Origin: Alphaproteobacteria bacterium
GTDB taxonomy: Bacteria; Pseudomonadota; Alphaproteobacteria; Acetobacterales; Acetobacteraceae
Direction: 5' to 3'
DNA: 5,227 nt
Assembly: GCA_013298245.1 (NCBI GenBank)
Contig: JAAFHD010000281.1
Coordinates: 1 to 5,227, forward strand
Below are positions 3,309 to 5,227 of the stretch, piece after piece. Within the stretch, counting starts at the first letter, position 1, and every line of letters starts with the position of its first letter. Both the position numbers and the translations under genes were made by a program. The notes below the pieces were generated by a model. It ran no database searches. It saw nothing but the letters and a program-made list of their open reading frames with translations, and had not been told where the DNA came from.

Positions 3309-5227
3309 CGATGCCGCGCGCAGTCACGCTCGGCACCAACACCTCGATCGGCTTGTTCATGCCCAGCAGCAGCGGGCCAACCTGCAAGCCATCGGCCGCC
3401 GCCTTCAGCAGATTGAAGGCGATGTTCGCGCTATCCAGGTTCGGCATCACCAGCAGGTTGGCGGGGCCGGTCAGCGTGGAGTCCGGCACGGCGCGGCCCA
3501 GAATGGCGGGCACCAGCGCGGCATCGGCGTGCATTTCGCCATCCACTTCCAGACCGGGTTCGGCGGCGCGAATCAGCTTCAAGGCAGCACGCATGCGGCG
3601 CGCGCTTTCCGCGTGCGACGCGCCGAAACTCGAATGCGACAGCAGCGCCGCGCGCGGCACGATTCCGAATTCGCGAATCTGCGCGGCGGCCAGCTGCGTC
3701 ATCTCCGCGATCTGCTCGGCGGTGGGTTCCATGATCAGGTGCGTGTCCACGAAGAACAGTGCGCCATTGGGCACGATCACCGCCGTCAGCGCGTAGACGC
3801 GCGAGACTTCGGGCGACTTGCCGACCACATCCAGCGCGTGGTGCCAGTGGCGCATCCAGTCGCCGGAACCGCCGACCAGCGCGGCATCCGCCTGGCCCGA
3901 TTCCAACAGCAGCGCGGCCGCCACCGTGGCGCGCGTGCGCACGCGGCGGCCCGCGCTGTCGGGCGGGATGCCACGCCGGCCCACTTTCCGGATGTAGAGT
4001 TCTTCCAGCGGCGCGAAGACCGCGTCATCGGTCATCGGGTCCAGCACGCGCACCGTCTCATCCAGCACCATGCGCAGGCCCATGGCCTTGACGCGCGCCG
4101 CGATCACGTCGCGTCGGCCGATCAGGATGGGTTCGGCGATGCCGTCATCCAGCACGGTCTGCACGGCGCGGAGTGTGCGCTCGTCCTCGCCCTCGCCGTA
4201 CACGACGCGGCGCGCGGTGCTGCGCGCGGCTTCGAACATCGGGCGCATCAGGTTGCCGGAACGGAAGACGAAGCGCTCCAGCTCCGCGCGGTAGGCTGCC
4301 CAGTCGGTGATGGGGCGTTTCGCGACACCACTCTCCATCGCGGCGCGCGCGACGGCCGGCGCGATTTCCAGAATCAGGCGCGGGTCGAAGGGCTTGGGGA
4401 TGATGTAGCCCGGGCCGAAGACCGGCGCTTGGCCGCCATAGGCGGCGGCGACCACCTCGGAGGCTTCCATGCGCGCAAGTGACGCGATGGCCTCCACGGC
4501 CGCGACCTTCATCGCCTCGTTGATCGTGGTCGCACCCGCATCCAGCGCGCCGCGGAAGATGTACGGGAAGCACAGGACGTTGTTGACCTGGTTCGGGTAG
4601 TCCGTGCGGCCGGTCGCGACGATCGCATCGGGGCGGGCTGCGCGCACGGCTTCGGGCAGAATCTCCGGCTCGGGGTTGGCCAATGCTAGCACAAGTGGCT
4701 TGGGTGCTAGCTTCGAAAGCCACTCCGCCTTCAGCACGCGCGGCGCGGACAGGCCCAGGAAAATATCGGCGCCATCCAGCACATCCGCCAGCGTGCGCGC
4801 GGCCGTGTCCTGGGCGTAGGCGGCCTTGTACGGGTCGGTGTTGGGGCGCCCCTTCCACACCACGCCGTCGATATCGCAGACGGTTATGTTCTCGCGCGGC
4901 AACCCCATCGCGACAAGCAAATCCAGGCATGCCAGCGCCGCAGCACCACCGCCGGAATTCACCAGCTTGACCGTGGCGATATCCTTGCCCTGCAACAGCA
5001 GCCCATTGCGCACCGCGGCCGCGACGATGATCGCCGTGCCGTGCTGGTCATCATGGAAGACCGGGATGTTCATGCGCGCGCGAAGTTCGCGCTCGATCTC
5101 GAAGCACTCCGGCGCCTTGATGTCCTCGAGGTTGATCGCGCCGAAGCTCGGCTCCAGCACGCGCACGGCTTCGATGAACTTCCGCGGGTCACGTTCAACG
5201 ACACAGATGTCGATGCTGTCGATCCCG
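3247..5227 (-). CDS. maeB: NADP-type malic enzyme with C-terminal phosphotransacetylase-like domain (5' end outside window)
   Basis: Malic enzyme decarboxylates malate to pyruvate, producing reduced cofactor and linking the TCA cycle to pyruvate and acetyl-CoA. The frame stays open to the right edge, giving 659 visible residues. Full MaeB proteins have about 760, so roughly 100 N-terminal residues, including the catalytic Tyr region, lie outside. Visible residues 1-60 continue the malic domain, with metal-binding E and D in [11 protein letters not shown] (about 32-42) and D in [10 protein letters not shown] (about 56-65). The Rossmann cofactor domain follows, with SGGGAAAL at about 91-98. From about residue 325 to the end comes the phosphotransacetylase-like domain: [27 protein letters not shown] (about 530), [11 protein letters not shown] and [15 protein letters not shown] (about 594). 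In known MaeB proteins this domain has no transferase activity and mediates oligomerisation and acetyl-CoA regulation. Cofactor preference (NADP) is inferred from architecture. An internal GTG at 5166 is not the true start. The 3' end overlaps the ThiE-like gene. Confidence 0.95.
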   Translation of the reverse strand, partial: GIDSIDICVVERDPRKFIEAVRVLEPSFGAINLEDIKAPECFEIERELRARMNIPVFHDDQHGTAIIVAAAVRNGLLLQGKDIATVKLVNSGGGAAALACLDLLVAMGLPRENITVCDIDGVVWKGRPNTDPYKAAYAQDTAARTLADVLDGADIFLGLSAPRVLKAEWLSKLAPKPLVLALANPEPEILPEAVRAARPDAIVATGRTDYPNQVNNVLCFPYIFRGALDAGATTINEAMKVAAVEAIASLARMEASEVVAAAYGGQAPVFGPGYIIPKPFDPRLILEIAPAVARAAMESGVAKRPITDWAAYRAELERFVFRSGNLMRPMFEAARSTARRVVYGEGEDERTLRAVQTVLDDGIAEPILIGRRDVIAARVKAMGLRMVLDETVRVLDPMTDDAVFAPLEELYIRKVGRRGIPPDSAGRRVRTRATVAAALLLESGQADAALVGGSGDWMRHWHHALDVVGKSPEVSRVYALTAVIVPNGALFFVDTHLIMEPTAEQIAEMTQLAAAQIREFGIVPRAALLSHSSFGASHAESARRMRAALKLIRAAEPGLEVDGEMHADAALVPAILGRAVPDSTLTGPANLLVMPNLDSANIAFNLLKAAADGLQVGPLLLGMNKPIEVLVPSVTARGIVNVTAAAVAQANGWKGPTSQ

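Noticed and set aside
2905..4482. 525-codon plus-strand open frame
   Set aside because: Its first part lies out of frame within the ThiE-like gene and most of the rest is antisense to maeB, whose protein is clearly conserved. The translation is rich in His, Arg and Gln, as expected from the shadow of a GC-rich gene.
4145..4930. 261-codon minus-strand frame inside maeB in another register
   Set aside because: Arg/Gly/Ala-rich out-of-frame shadow of the maeB coding sequence with no ribosome binding site or family signature.
1..5227. Search for tRNA, rRNA, CRISPR repeats, insertion sequences, attachment sites, riboswitches and intrinsic terminators
   Set aside because: No cloverleaf-like sequence, periodic repeats, transposase, terminal inverted repeats, TPP-riboswitch-like motif or GC hairpin followed by a T-run was seen by eye.

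Overview
The window is a GC-rich, gene-dense stretch of bacterial chromosome. The protein set (IHF beta, a two-domain MaeB malic enzyme, a YggS-family PLP protein, a PNPOx/DUF2470 protein of HugZ type) and the codon use suggest an alphaproteobacterium, probably Rhodospirillales and perhaps Acetobacteraceae. That placement is inference from protein style; there is no rRNA or other taxonomic marker here.

Layout from left to right: the 3' tail of an unidentified plus-strand gene (2-94); a short leader with a TTGACA box, small dyads and a 7-codon mini-ORF; ihfB (+, 149-463); a HugZ-like flavin/heme protein (-, 460-1143); a 71-bp divergent region; an AraC-type regulator fused to a GyrI-like domain (+, 1215-2060); a YggS/PLPBP protein (-, 2057-2716); a 25-bp divergent gap; a divergent ThiE/TenI-like protein (+, 2742-3308); and the C-terminal two thirds or more of malic enzyme MaeB (-, 3247 to beyond the right edge). 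No stretch of more than 300 bases lacks a gene. I see no tRNA, rRNA, CRISPR, insertion sequence or prophage gene.

The six main genes alternate strictly in strand, so none forms a two-gene operon inside the window. All three tail-to-tail junctions overlap: two by exactly 4 bp, where the stop codons interlock (TTAG and CTAA), and one by 62 bp. There is therefore no room for ordinary intergenic terminators at these junctions.

Functionally this is a mixed housekeeping neighbourhood: nucleoid architecture, heme/flavin chemistry, a small-molecule-responsive regulator, PLP homeostasis, thiamine-type chemistry and C4 carbon metabolism. I do not see a defence, mobile or biosynthetic system. The points most worth a second look are a consensus Shine-Dalgarno with an in-frame ATG at the domain boundary of the AraC-GyrI gene, the ThiE-like protein with substituted active-site motifs and divergent codon use, and the interlocked alternating gene layout.
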